Source: Streptococcus tangpeifui
GTDB lineage: Bacteria; Bacillota; Bacilli; Lactobacillales; Streptococcaceae
Assembly: GCF_011038795.1 (NCBI RefSeq)
Contig: NZ_JAAKDU010000003.1
Span: 186,001 to 250,000, forward strand
Length of the DNA: 64,000 bases
Direction of reading: 5' to 3'
Positions within the stretch are counted from its first letter, which is position 1; each line of letters begins with the position of its first letter. Position numbers and translations under genes: made by a program. Shown in pieces: positions 39,636-48,616 of the stretch. Under the pieces are notes generated by a model. It did no database searches, was not told the DNA's origin, and worked only from the letters and a program-made list of their open reading frames with translations.

Positions 39636-40367
39636 TCACACTAATAAGATACCATAGACTAGCAAAACACTGATGATGCTGAATAGGGACCCAATCAGGT
39701 AATATTCTGCAAAAGCTTGGTTTTTCGAAATCCTATCGTAACGAGCAATAGATTTAGCCGTAAATACCAGACCTATGGCTGCAAATTGCCCAAACAATAA
39801 GAAAATCCCCATAATAAGACGCTCCAACAAACCAATAAGAGCACCAGCACCAGCTACAGTTGGTTCGTGGGGTTCCTCAGAAACTTGATACTTGCTGAAA
39901 AAGAGTTTAAACACAATATTAATCGGCTTAGTAATCAAAGTCAAAAATAAGCCCAAACGAATCAGTTCACTATTCTGGCTGATAAGCAATATGGTATCAG
40001 GTTTAAAGCAAATATAGGCAGAAAAGATAGCCAAATAATGCAAAATCTGGTCACCAACAAAAATCACTTGCTGCCAGGATTGGCTGTGCATATTTGGTAC
40101 AAAATAAAACTTAGCACTATCGATAACGACATGGCTAAGCCAAACAACCAAAAGATAGATTCCGGCTGCAGGATTCAAAACAAAACAGACTAACAGAGGT
40201 AAGGCGACAATAATAAGGTGCTGCGATAGCACTCGTATACTGTAAGATTTCTGATCAGCCATTCTTTGGCTTTGCCATTGAAAATCTGCTAGAAAATGGG
40301 CCAATAAGGTCAAGGTTAGCAAAGGGTTCTCTATGAGGTAGTCCGAGAAAGTTAAAATTTCAAGCAT
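39636..40367 (-). CDS. satE: SatE, DUF3307 membrane protein
   Basis: 243 residues from the ATG at 40367, which has GAGGAGGA and overlaps the satD stop by eight bases; a longer in-frame start inside satD is rejected. The N-terminal DUF3307 block is visible: AHFLADFQWQ (about residue 20), ending near VVIDSAKFYF (about 100), with paired His/Asp. Several membrane helices continue to the C-terminus. SatE belongs to the ylxM-ffh-satCDE operon of S. mutans, where disruption was linked to acid tolerance. Molecular function is unknown. Coupling to SatD through overlap suggests they act as a pair. Confidence 0.85.
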   Translation of the reverse strand: MLEILTFSDYLIENPLLTLTLLAHFLADFQWQSQRMADQKSYSIRVLSQHLIIVALPLLVCFVLNPAAGIYLLVVWLSHVVIDSAKFYFVPNMHSQSWQQVIFVGDQILHYLAIFSAYICFKPDTILLISQNSELIRLGLFLTLITKPINIVFKLFFSKYQVSEEPHEPTVAGAGALIGLLERLIMGIFLLFGQFAAIGLVFTAKSIARYDRISKNQAFAEYYLIGSLFSIISVLLVYGILLV

Positions 40368-41058
40368 GGTTCTCCTCCTCGCTACTTTTTTGTTGATCAT
40401 TGCTTCTACTTGCTGCAATAATCAAATGCGCTGCTGCCTTGCGGCTGCGTAAATAATGCTTTAAACCGCTGGCTTTCAGCCGTTTGCTAAAGCCACTGGG
40501 TTTAATTCCTAAAGCATCTGCAATCATTTGATGTTCAAATTGTTCTTGATAGCTCTGCTGTTCCAGCAGGGCTTTTAAAATAGCCAGTTGATTTGCAGTC
40601 CATTTAGACTTAATAAAATCTCCAGAGGCCAGCAGGCTATTAACACTTTCTTGAATCAGCTGATTATCACAAGACAGTGCGATACGCGCAACCCCATAAT
40701 CAGTCTTATCATGAACATGGTTGATAGCTTCACGAGCCCGCCAAAAGGCTGGCCCATCCGAACCGATACTTTGTTTCTCATTAATCGGAGTCAGCATCTC
40801 CCCTAATCCTAATCCAAAACGAATCTGAGTAGGAAACAGCTCCATCTGTATGCTATCAATAATCTGGAAAATATTATCATTAGGTCGTAACAAAGCCTGA
40901 AATTCATCACCCGTTGTTACTGTAAAGGGTGAGACGATTACAGAAGCATAGTCCTTATTAATGACCTGCATCAAATTCAGCAGCTCCTCCTGCACCCGAG
41001 CGCGATCTTTGAGTCCTTTAGAATTGATAATATCGCCAATAAGAGCAAGGTAGGTCAT
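40360..41058 (-). CDS. satD: SatD
   Basis: 232 residues of the SatD family. Residues 1-130 form an alpha/beta domain with blocks MTYLALIGDIINSKGL, VTTGDEFQALL and FGLGLGE, reminiscent of a nucleotide-cyclase-like fold (inference). The C-terminus (about 170-215) contains a helix-turn-helix-like segment, MIADALGIKPSGFSKRLKAS. A strong AAAAGGAG ribosome-binding site precedes the ATG. Its own promoter lies within two palindromes at 41078-41127, so the C-terminal helix-turn-helix could make it an autoregulator. Transcription may also continue from ffh-satC. Function is not established. Confidence 0.85.
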   Translation of the reverse strand: MTYLALIGDIINSKGLKDRARVQEELLNLMQVINKDYASVIVSPFTVTTGDEFQALLRPNDNIFQIIDSIQMELFPTQIRFGLGLGEMLTPINEKQSIGSDGPAFWRAREAINHVHDKTDYGVARIALSCDNQLIQESVNSLLASGDFIKSKWTANQLAILKALLEQQSYQEQFEHQMIADALGIKPSGFSKRLKASGLKHYLRSRKAAAHLIIAASRSNDQQKSSEEENHA

Positions 41059-41077
41059 GGTCTTCTCCTTTTATTTT

Positions 41078-41127
41078 TGTCTATTGTAGCAGACAAAAAC
41101 AAAAATGTCTATCAAAATAGACATTTT
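41078..41127 (-). promoter_or_regulatory. satD promoter embedded in two palindromes
   Basis: On the minus strand TAGACA (41111-41106) and TACAAT (41088-41083), spaced by 17 bases, with TG before the -10. The -10 lies inside TGTCT-attgtagc-AGACA (41078-41095) and the -35 inside AAAATGTCTAT-CAAA-ATAGACATTTT (41102-41127). Both palindromes share the half-site TGTCTA, as expected for one dimeric regulator covering the promoter. Confidence 0.7.
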
Positions 41128-41158
41128 ATGGATTTTCCCTTATCAACCTATATCTTAT

Positions 41159-43027
41159 TTATCGCTCAGTTGCAGCTGAATTCCATTCAGGGTGATAAAT
41201 CACTAGGCCGTCTTTTCGGAAGATAAGAATTCCTCTGTCAGCTAGTCCGTAGGCAATAGCATAAAGAATAATAGACAGACAACTGATCACTGAAGCTGCC
41301 CAAGCTACGCGAGCCAACTGAGTATAATGGTAGGTTATCTTGATCTCATGAGTTCCCTCGGGAAAATGAATGGTCGTAGCGCCAGCTTTACTAAGGGTTG
41401 TCGGAACTTCTTGACCATCAACGGTGACGACCTGTCCCTTATAGCGATAAAAAGGAAGTTCAATCCGCTGTTCACTGCCCGTATCATTAGTGATAACCCC
41501 AGTCGCATAGCTATCCCTAAAACGAAATTTGGATTCTAAAAGAACATCACTGTCTTTAACTATAACCTGATGTCCTAGCTTCTTACCAGTATCAGCTACT
41601 TCATTTTTTTCTCTAGTCGACCTATTGGCATAGTCTCTGAGTGATATAGCGTTAAGAACCCTTTTTTGTTTATTACGATGAGATAGTTCGCTAAAAATGA
41701 TCGGTTTATGACTGGACAACGTCTTAAATATAGTTACTGAACTGCTGATATTAATAGCAGACAAAGCAACCAGAACTGCTATAGTCTCAACATAGAAAAG
41801 TCGCCGTCTACCTACCGATGGATTTCTAAGAAGAAAAAGTTTGGATGCTAAAAACGTAGCAAAGAGGGTGAGAAAACTATTAACTCGCCAAGCAAACTGA
41901 ATAACACTGACACTACTATTAGGACTATCAGGCCATTTGATAACCTTGCTCTCCAATAAAATAAGCAACACTATCCAGCCTATGAGATAGTAGTCTTCAA
42001 TTCTTAATTTTCGAAATTGAAGTAAAATCAGAAGGAGACAGACAATGACAAGAATTCCAGGCACTAACTCCTTAATGGCATTATTAAGGCTAAAGTGAAA
42101 AATATCACCGAGCGTTCTGGTAGAATCGTTTAGTGATATCCCCCCAGGATTATCAATACGACTGTAGCGAAACTGCTCTAACATGGTAAAAAACTGAAAA
42201 GCACTCAAAGCTAAACTAGCCATCACGGCAATAAAGAAATTCCAACAGCGCTGAAGCCTATTTTGCTGAAAAGCAATTGTTGTGATAAAGATTAGACCAA
42301 CTACAGCTGAAGCCATAAAAGCCGTTAAAATATGGCTATAAATAAGCAAAGCCATGCCAAAAGTCAGAGGATACCATTTATGATAATTGCCTCTAACGAT
42401 ATTATAAAGCCCATAAAAAGCTAGGGGAAGAAAGCTCATCGCGATAACCTCGCCAGTTGCAAAGCGAATCACAATATTGCCAAGGCGATAGGCCGAAAAT
42501 ACGTAAAATATGGCAAAAATATGTGAACTAAAAGGGTTATGGGTAATTCCTTTGCCTGAATAGTAAGAAATTAGGTATGTTACCGCTGTTAAGCCATAAA
42601 TATAAAGTATCCAACCACTGTAAAGACTGCCAGTCAACCTATAAAGCAAATAATAAGGATAATAGGTTAAGTAAGGATAGAAAAAATTAACCCCTTGTCC
42701 GACCTTATAAAAAGCTTTGAAATTGACTGGAGTTTCATGGATGCTGGCCAGACTGAGGACACGGTTAAGATGAAAGTGCAAATCATCACCATACAAGGCA
42801 CCGTTGCTCATCATCAAAGGAATGATATAAATCAAACTGATTAATAGAGCTACTAAAAACACCTTTAGCGGATCAGAAGCACGGACTTTAAGATACTTGA
42901 TTAGCATCTGGCAGGTCTCTTTTAAGATAAGCCATAATTTCCTTAGGATATCTAAAACATTATCCAATTGCTTTCGATTAGAACTGTGATTATTTGGCTG
43001 GGGTTGTTGCATTGTATTATTCGTCAT
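41159..43027 (-). CDS. satC: SatC, polytopic membrane protein
   Basis: 622 residues. A Gln/Asn/Ser-rich N-terminus (1-55) is followed by about 12 hydrophobic helices between residues 58 and 415. A C-terminal extracytoplasmic domain (about 430-585), rich in beta strands, and a final helix near 590 complete it. This resembles YfhO-like or glycosyltransferase-C-like membrane proteins (inference). Its position between ffh and satD matches satC of S. mutans. AGGAAAAC precedes the ATG. A hairpin lies between it and ffh. Function unknown; an envelope modification linked to acid tolerance is plausible. Confidence 0.8.
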   Translation of the reverse strand: MTNNTMQQPQPNNHSSNRKQLDNVLDILRKLWLILKETCQMLIKYLKVRASDPLKVFLVALLISLIYIIPLMMSNGALYGDDLHFHLNRVLSLASIHETPVNFKAFYKVGQGVNFFYPYLTYYPYYLLYRLTGSLYSGWILYIYGLTAVTYLISYYSGKGITHNPFSSHIFAIFYVFSAYRLGNIVIRFATGEVIAMSFLPLAFYGLYNIVRGNYHKWYPLTFGMALLIYSHILTAFMASAVVGLIFITTIAFQQNRLQRCWNFFIAVMASLALSAFQFFTMLEQFRYSRIDNPGGISLNDSTRTLGDIFHFSLNNAIKELVPGILVIVCLLLILLQFRKLRIEDYYLIGWIVLLILLESKVIKWPDSPNSSVSVIQFAWRVNSFLTLFATFLASKLFLLRNPSVGRRRLFYVETIAVLVALSAINISSSVTIFKTLSSHKPIIFSELSHRNKQKRVLNAISLRDYANRSTREKNEVADTGKKLGHQVIVKDSDVLLESKFRFRDSYATGVITNDTGSEQRIELPFYRYKGQVVTVDGQEVPTTLSKAGATTIHFPEGTHEIKITYHYTQLARVAWAASVISCLSIILYAIAYGLADRGILIFRKDGLVIYHPEWNSAATER

Positions 43028-43049
43028 TGTTTTCCTGTTATGAGGTGTT

Positions 43050-43079
43050 ATGAGGCTGGGACACCTAGCCCAGCCTCAT
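43050..43079 (-). terminator. Hairpin between ffh and satC
   Basis: ATGAGGCTGGG pairs with CCCAGCCTCAT. On the minus strand no T run follows, so it may attenuate or protect the mRNA rather than end ffh transcription fully. Confidence 0.5.
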
Positions 43080-43142
43080 GTATTTTTATAGTTTTAATTG
43101 CAAGAATAGCGTTTTTTCTGACTGTAAACAAATTACCGGTTA

Positions 43143-44717
43143 CTACTTCTTCTTGCCGCGTTTTTTCTTGGCTTTTTTAAGTTTATTGGCCTGACGTTTC
43201 ATAGCTTGATTAACAGCGAACTGACCAATTTTCCCCTTCAAGCCACCGCCAAGCATTTGACTCATATCGGGCATACCATTAGTACCAGCCAAGGCTGACA
43301 TATCAGGCATACCTCCTTGTCCCATCATACCCTCAAGGGCTGACATGTCCATACCAGAACCATTTTTAGGCAATTGATTAGGATCCAAGCCCATTTGTTT
43401 CATAGCCTTGTTCATATCACCGCTCATAACGCCCTGCATCATAGACTTAGCCTGATTAAAATCCTTGATAAATTTATTGACATCAACAAAGCTATTTCCG
43501 GACCCTGCTGCGATTCGGCGGCGACGGCTTGGGTTGAGCAAATCAGGATTCTCACGTTCTTCTGGTGTCATCGATGAGACAATCGCACGCTTGCGAGCAA
43601 TCGCACGCTCATCTACTTTAAGATTGCTAAGTGCAGGATTTCCAGCCATGCCAGGAAGCATTTTCAGAAGATCTTCCATCGGTCCCATACTTTGCATTTG
43701 ATCCAGCTGCTCAATAAAATCATTAAAATCGAAAGTATTTTCGCGCATTTTTTCAGCAATTTCTGCTGAGCGCTTTTCATCGTATTCTTGACTGGCCTTT
43801 TCAATCAGTGTCAGTAGGTCTCCCATACCCAAAATACGGCTAGACATCCGATCTGGGTGGAAGGTTTCGATGTCAGTAATCTTTTCACCAGTACCGGTAA
43901 ATTTAATCGGACGGCCAGTAATTTGGCGAACAGACAAGGCTGCACCACCGCGTGTATCACCATCAATCTTGGTGAGGACGACACCTGTGATATCCAGTTT
44001 CTGGTTGAACTCACGGGCAACGTTGGCTGCTTCTTGACCAATCATAGAATCAACAACCAAGAGAATTTCATTGGGCTGGGCCAAGTCTTTGACATCCCGC
44101 AGTTCCTGCATCAGGGTCTCATCAATCTGCAGACGACCAGCCGTATCGATCAAGACATAGTCATTATGATTTTCCCGAGCTTGAGCCAGACCACTTTTAA
44201 CGATTTCAGTCGCAGGGACATCAGTTCCCATATCAAAAACTGGCACGCTAATTTGCTGACCTAAGGTTTTCAGCTGATCGATAGCCGCTGGACGGTAAAT
44301 ATCAGCTGCAATCATCAAAGGACGGGCATTTTCTTCTTTGACTAATTTATTAGCCAATTTACCAGCAAAAGTTGTTTTACCCGCCCCTTGAAGACCAATC
44401 ATCATAATAATGGTTGGAATCTTAGGAGATTTTTCAATTTCCGCCGTTTCAGAACCCAGAATTGCTGTCAATTCTTCATTGACAATCTTGATAATTTGTT
44501 GAGTTGGATCCAAGGTGTCAATAATTTCATGGCCAACAGCCCGTTCGCGTACCCGTTTGATAAAATCTTTAACAACTGGTAATGCGACATCAGCTTCTAG
44601 CAGAGCCAGACGAATTTCCTTAGTAACCTCTTGGACATCTTTGTCAGAGAGCTTCTTCTTGCCGCGAATATTTTTGAAAACGCCTTGTAAACGTTCAGTT
44701 AAACTTTCAAAAGCCAT
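43143..44717 (-). CDS. ffh: Signal recognition particle protein Ffh
   Basis: 524 residues. N domain (1-85) with ALLEADVALPVVKDF; G domain with P-loop GLQGAGKTTF (about 107-116), DTAGR, TKIDGDTRGGAAL; C-terminal M domain (about 310-524), Met-rich (for example MLPGMAG, the MQSMGPMEDLLKM helix and MGLDPNQLPKNGSGMDMS) with a lysine-rich end. It binds signal sequences and 4.5S RNA and delivers ribosomes to FtsY. The gene follows ylxM by 28 bases and is transcribed with it. Confidence 0.98.
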   Translation of the reverse strand: MAFESLTERLQGVFKNIRGKKKLSDKDVQEVTKEIRLALLEADVALPVVKDFIKRVRERAVGHEIIDTLDPTQQIIKIVNEELTAILGSETAEIEKSPKIPTIIMMIGLQGAGKTTFAGKLANKLVKEENARPLMIAADIYRPAAIDQLKTLGQQISVPVFDMGTDVPATEIVKSGLAQARENHNDYVLIDTAGRLQIDETLMQELRDVKDLAQPNEILLVVDSMIGQEAANVAREFNQKLDITGVVLTKIDGDTRGGAALSVRQITGRPIKFTGTGEKITDIETFHPDRMSSRILGMGDLLTLIEKASQEYDEKRSAEIAEKMRENTFDFNDFIEQLDQMQSMGPMEDLLKMLPGMAGNPALSNLKVDERAIARKRAIVSSMTPEERENPDLLNPSRRRRIAAGSGNSFVDVNKFIKDFNQAKSMMQGVMSGDMNKAMKQMGLDPNQLPKNGSGMDMSALEGMMGQGGMPDMSALAGTNGMPDMSQMLGGGLKGKIGQFAVNQAMKRQANKLKKAKKKRGKKK

Positions 44718-44745
44718 TGTAATTCCTATTCCTTTATTTTACTAA

Positions 44746-45078
44746 TTAATCTCGATTATCAATACTGGTTAAGAGAGAAATATTTTCCTGCAGATACGCA
44801 TCATTAGGATAGTTCTCTAAAATACTGTCGAAAATCTGGCTACGAACAATATAATCGGAATACATGTGGAGCTTTCGCTCATAGTCTTCCAAAATTTTCT
44901 CAGTTCGCTTGATATTATCATAAACCGCCTGACGGCTGACGCCAAACTCATCAGCAATCTCAGCTAAGCTATAATCATCTGCATAGTAGAGCTCAATATA
45001 GTTCATCTGCTTGTCCGTCAGGAGTGGAGCATAAAACTCGAAAAGCGCATTCATGCGATTGGTTTTTTCAATTTCCAT
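44746..45078 (-). CDS. ylxM: YlxM, SRP-associated regulator
   Basis: 110 residues from the ATG at 45078 ([13 protein letters not shown]), which is the conserved YlxM start; an in-frame extension of ten residues is rejected because it crosses the promoter. The helix-turn-helix is in [23 protein letters not shown]. YlxM binds the Ffh-RNA particle and modulates its GTPase. A TGCTATAAT extended -10 ends only seven bases before the ATG, so the message would be almost leaderless. Confidence 0.95.
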   Translation of the reverse strand: MEIEKTNRMNALFEFYAPLLTDKQMNYIELYYADDYSLAEIADEFGVSRQAVYDNIKRTEKILEDYERKLHMYSDYIVRSQIFDSILENYPNDAYLQENISLLTSIDNRD

Positions 45079-45085
45079 AAGCCTT

Positions 45086-45094
45086 ATTATAGCA
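45086..45094 (-). promoter_or_regulatory. Extended -10 promoter of the ylxM-ffh operon
   Basis: TGCTATAAT on the minus strand with no good -35 box 17 bases upstream. It ends seven bases before the ylxM start codon. Confidence 0.6.
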
Positions 45095-45195
45095 AAAATT
45101 TCACACATTTTATAGCCGTTTAGATTTGTCCATACTAGATATTTTCTCTATAATAGCTTTGACTGATTAAAAATCCAATAGGAGGCATCCGCAAA

Positions 45196-45957
45196 ATGAT
45201 TGAGTATCATGATTCTTATTTTCCAGCTGTTGGTAAGTGGCGAAAATTGCATATTTACCTGCCTGACGATTACTATAATAGTCAGGATACCTATCCTGTT
45301 ATGTATTTCTTTGATGGACAGAACCTTTTCTTTGACCAGATGGCAACTTATGGCAAATCTTGGGGACTTTACGATTTCCTAGAAAACTGGCCGAAGAAGA
45401 TGATTGTTGTTGGGCTTGAATGCGGTCACGAAGGCAATGAACGCTTATCAGAATACAGTCCTTATGATATTGACTCAGATTTTTTTGGCGGTCATATTAA
45501 TGGCCTAGGCCAAGAAACTATGGATTGGCTGGTTAACGATATCAAGCCCTATGTTGACAAAACTTATCGCACCTATGTCTTTCGTGAAGCTACAGCTATT
45601 GCTGGCTCCTCAATGGGAGGCTTGATGGCCATTTATGCTCTGGCTAAATATAATCATATTTTCTCAAAGGCGGCCTGCCTCTCCTCTGCCATCTTGGGCG
45701 ACTTGCAAGCCGATGTTGCAGCAAGCAACCTTGATTCTAATAGCCGAATCTATCTGTCTTGGGGACGCCTTGAGGCTGGTCATACTCATGGTGACCCTTT
45801 GGACAGTCCGACAGCTAAGGCAAATCTAGCCATTGAAGCAGCTTTTCAAAGTTACGGTGCTGCTACTTATATTTACTGTCAAGAAGGCGGTCGCCACCGT
45901 GAAGCGGATTGGCAGAAGCAAGTTCCCATCTTTATGGATTTCCTCTGGATGCGATGA
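45196..45957 (+). CDS. Esterase-D-like alpha/beta hydrolase
   Basis: 253 residues of the putative esterase family (PF00756-like). Beta strand YPVMYFFDGQNLF (about residue 33), nucleophile Ser in GSSMGGLMAIY (about 137), and catalytic His near the C-terminus in GGRHREADWQ (about 238). It has no signal peptide and so is cytoplasmic. GGAGGCATCCG precedes the ATG. It is divergent from ylxM. Such enzymes hydrolyse small acyl esters or siderophore esters; substrate unknown. Confidence 0.85.
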   Translation: MIEYHDSYFPAVGKWRKLHIYLPDDYYNSQDTYPVMYFFDGQNLFFDQMATYGKSWGLYDFLENWPKKMIVVGLECGHEGNERLSEYSPYDIDSDFFGGHINGLGQETMDWLVNDIKPYVDKTYRTYVFREATAIAGSSMGGLMAIYALAKYNHIFSKAACLSSAILGDLQADVAASNLDSNSRIYLSWGRLEAGHTHGDPLDSPTAKANLAIEAAFQSYGAATYIYCQEGGRHREADWQKQVPIFMDFLWMR

Positions 45958-46040
45958 CAGTCATTTCCCCTTGTTTTCCAGAGCGACAGAAATAATACAT
46001 ATATATATAATTATGTAAATATTGTATTCCCATAACACTT

Positions 46041-46071
46041 AAAAGAGCCGATTAATTAAGTCGGCTCTTTT
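46041..46071. terminator. Shared terminator between convergent esterase and GntR genes
   Basis: AAAAGAGCCGA pairs with TCGGCTCTTTT around nine bases; T/A runs on both sides allow it to serve both genes. It overlaps the GntR stop codon. Confidence 0.8.
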
Positions 46072-46768
46072 AGTGGTTTTCTAAATAAAATTCAAAACGT
46101 CCAGCTACATATTGACTGCGGACAAATTCAAAAGCTGTGCCATCATCTAGGTAGGAGGTCTGCGTTAAGGACAAAATAGCATGTCCCTGTTCAACAGCTA
46201 GCTCTTTGGTCAGTTGAGGATCAACAATGTCAGCAGAAATAGTTTGTTGACTCTTCCCAATAATATAACCATGGTCTGTCAATGTCTGAAAAAAATGATT
46301 GGTAACTTCGTTTCTCTTAAAGTTGCGAATTAGCCGTTCAGGAATACTGGTTACCTCATAAACGACAGGGATATTATCGGCATAGCGAACCCGTTCCATC
46401 CGAATAATATAAGATTTAGGTGTGACACCCAGATGACGGATTTCTTGTTCATTTGGATAAGTTCTTTCATAAGAAATCAATTTGCTCGATGGCTCTTTGC
46501 CCTGAGCTTTGATGATCTCTGTGAAACTGGTTGTTCCGCGGATTTTTTCTTGGACTCGTTGGCTGGCCACATAAGTGCCACTGCCTATCCGTCTTTCTAA
46601 GATGCCTTCATCAACCAAGAGTGTAACGGCCTGTCGCAAGGTCATCCGACTGACTTCAAACTGATCAGATAAATCCCTTTCACTGGGCAGACGGCTGCCA
46701 ATTTTCCAAACCCCCTGATCTATTTCATTCTTGATGGCATCATGAATCCGAATATAAGCTGGTAACAT
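46070..46768 (-). CDS. GntR/HutC-family regulator, NagR-like
   Basis: 232 residues. Winged helix with RLPSERDLSDQFEVSRMTLRQAVTLL (quoted in two parts: RLPSERDLSDQFEVS and RMTLRQAVTLL), then a UTRA effector domain (about 90-230) with the ERVRYADNIPVVYEVTSIP block and the C-terminal TSYLDDGTAFEFVRSQY segment. These are typical of YvoA/NagR, which responds to glucosamine-6-phosphate or related sugar phosphates. GGAGGAAG precedes the start, and a TGGTATAGA-like site lies just upstream. The effector is inferred, not shown. Confidence 0.82.
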   Translation of the reverse strand: MLPAYIRIHDAIKNEIDQGVWKIGSRLPSERDLSDQFEVSRMTLRQAVTLLVDEGILERRIGSGTYVASQRVQEKIRGTTSFTEIIKAQGKEPSSKLISYERTYPNEQEIRHLGVTPKSYIIRMERVRYADNIPVVYEVTSIPERLIRNFKRNEVTNHFFQTLTDHGYIIGKSQQTISADIVDPQLTKELAVEQGHAILSLTQTSYLDDGTAFEFVRSQYVAGRFEFYLENH

Positions 46769-46779
46769 AGCTTCCTCCT

Positions 46780-46800
46780 GCTTAATCTATACCAATATTG
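46780..46800 (-). promoter_or_regulatory. Candidate GntR/NagR operator
   Basis: The minus strand reads CAATATTGGTATAGATTAAG, containing TTGGTATAGA, a typical half-to-full operator for NagR-type regulators, 12-30 bases upstream of the regulator's own start. Autoregulation is inferred. Confidence 0.55.
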
Positions 46801-46812
46801 TAGCACAAAAAA

Positions 46813-46867
46813 GCAGAAGAGCTCTGGCTTTTTTCTAATTCGAGAAAAGCACACACAGAGCTTCTGC
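46813..46867 (-). terminator. Complex hairpin between GntR and the beta-helix protein
   Basis: GCAGAAG(AG)CTCTG pairs with CAGAGCTTCTGC and encloses a second hairpin, GCTTTTTTCT with AGAAAAGC. T-rich segments suggest termination of the beta-helix gene on the minus strand. Confidence 0.5.
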
Positions 46868-46932
46868 CCAAGCAAATCTCATATTCAAATACGAAAATAA
46901 TCTACAACTCCCACTGTCGCTCAACTCCCCAA

Positions 46933-48468
46933 CTAATTAGTTGTGTTGCCATAGACAGACATTGATGAACTTGGTGTAAAATGAATAGGTTTAAACATCC
47001 AGTTATTATCTTGATGGAAACGGCTGGTTAAAGTATCAGTAAGCGTGTTTCCAGATACCGTGACATTATTAACATCTCCAGAATGCTGACCGATGCTAGC
47101 ACCGTAAGCAATAATTTTTCCTGACCCATCCTTATAAGGGATAAAGGAATTATTAGTTACACTGATGTTGCTAGTAACTGCTTTTGTTTGATTGAAATTA
47201 CCATAATTAGGGTCGATATTTTTCAAGAAATTGCCATCCCATTCTCCCCTATTGTCGGAAGTATCAAACTGAATAGCCTCAGCGTAAATATCATGATCTT
47301 TGCTGACTTCCGATAAATCAGTTTTATCAGTCAGCTCTGGTGCATAGCCCTCGAAGGTATTGCCATCAAAACTGGAGTTTTGCAAGCCGCCTAAGTCAAA
47401 AATATGACTCCCCATTTTATGAACCATGATAAAGGTATTATTGTCAACAGTCCAGTCGCTACCATGATTAACCATAATCATAAATTGGTTTCCTTTTTTT
47501 AAATCTTTGGCTTTGACAGTGATATCTCTCATAGTAAAGTTTTGTACGCCATCTGTTGCACCAGGCCCTGTCGCAAAACCGAACCAATATTGAGCACCAT
47601 CAACAATGAGATTGGTATTATCACCGCGAATCTGTGTATCTGATGCTAAAGTAATATAGTCTGTTTCAGGAGTCTGTGTTCCGATGGTGAAATCTCCACT
47701 TGGAAGACCAAGGATTGTTCCAGGATTCTCTTTGGCGTAATTAAAGGCGTCTTTTAATACCTGATTATTATCTGCTGCAGAATTTTCTTCTTTTAGAGGG
47801 ACGTGGTAAATATCGTTGACACTGGCTTCTGCGATATTAGAAATATCTGTGCCATCATCCAGCTTAACATCATACTTATAACCGCCGCCAGATGTATAAT
47901 TGTAGCTAACCTTTTCGACCTTTGCTGCGTCTCCCTGATAATTGCTTAAATCATAACCATCCAAGTCAGATTCTGCTGAATGACTAATCTGGATGGTCGC
48001 ATCCTTTTTAAATTTAGCATCTGGTGCTTTGGTCAAATCAGATTCCTTAACACCGTTTAGACTATCGCCATTTTCAAATGTAATGGAATAGGTCATGACC
48101 GATTTACCATTTTTGGTATCAACCTGATTTTCAGATTTGACCTTACCGATCCAATTGTGATAGTCAGTCAAATCCTTACCGCCGATGGATTGCTTGGCTT
48201 TGTCTGAAAGTTGTACGCTTTCATCAGCTTGATATTTCGCTTTTAGATTTTCAGAGCCAATTTGCAGATGGTTGGTAATACTTCGAACATCCCTTTTGAG
48301 CACACCAAAACTATGAGTAACAGCTAAAAGGATAATAACAGAAATGACAAGAACTCCTAAAGCGATCAGTTCTTGAGGCCGAAAGAGCCCCTTATGATTT
48401 TTCTCCCTGAGAAGAGATTCCTTACGACTTTCTTTTCTTCTTTGTGTGGGTGGCATTTCTTTACGCAT
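46933..48468 (-). CDS. Membrane-anchored parallel beta-helix protein
   Basis: 511 residues. A basic 28-residue cytoplasmic start is followed by one helix (about 33-53) and no cleavage site, so it is a single-pass protein with an outside domain. Residues about 85-240 are two SH3-like or Lys/Asp-rich repeats (compare VKSENQVDTKNGKSVMTYSI and VEKVSYNYTSGGGYKYDVKL). Residues about 245-510 form a right-handed beta-helix with pectate-lyase-like blocks (NFTMRDITVKA, NTFIMVHKMGSHIFD, NISVTNNSFIPY, NNVTVSGNTLTD). Likely binds or cleaves a polysaccharide at the cell surface; no catalytic residues can be fixed. It is transcribed towards the GntR gene and divergent from guaA. Confidence 0.75.
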   Translation of the reverse strand: MRKEMPPTQRRKESRKESLLREKNHKGLFRPQELIALGVLVISVIILLAVTHSFGVLKRDVRSITNHLQIGSENLKAKYQADESVQLSDKAKQSIGGKDLTDYHNWIGKVKSENQVDTKNGKSVMTYSITFENGDSLNGVKESDLTKAPDAKFKKDATIQISHSAESDLDGYDLSNYQGDAAKVEKVSYNYTSGGGYKYDVKLDDGTDISNIAEASVNDIYHVPLKEENSAADNNQVLKDAFNYAKENPGTILGLPSGDFTIGTQTPETDYITLASDTQIRGDNTNLIVDGAQYWFGFATGPGATDGVQNFTMRDITVKAKDLKKGNQFMIMVNHGSDWTVDNNTFIMVHKMGSHIFDLGGLQNSSFDGNTFEGYAPELTDKTDLSEVSKDHDIYAEAIQFDTSDNRGEWDGNFLKNIDPNYGNFNQTKAVTSNISVTNNSFIPYKDGSGKIIAYGASIGQHSGDVNNVTVSGNTLTDTLTSRFHQDNNWMFKPIHFTPSSSMSVYGNTTN

Positions 48469-48616
48469 AGGTCATATTATAACATAGATTAATCAGCTAG
48501 AATAGGGATATGGCAGGAATTTTCACCCTGAATTTCTGGTGCACTTCCACTCAAAGTGTGTTACAATGGATTCAATAATCTGTCGACTTAATCGACAAAA
48601 TTGGAAAGGCTTATTG

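Noticed and set aside
48539-48616. Longer start for GuaA
   Set aside because: No ribosome-binding site; MTEFNNLEK start has GGAAAGG and fits the family.
48469-48616. Purine riboswitch upstream of guaA
   Set aside because: No three-way junction or conserved loop sequences were found.
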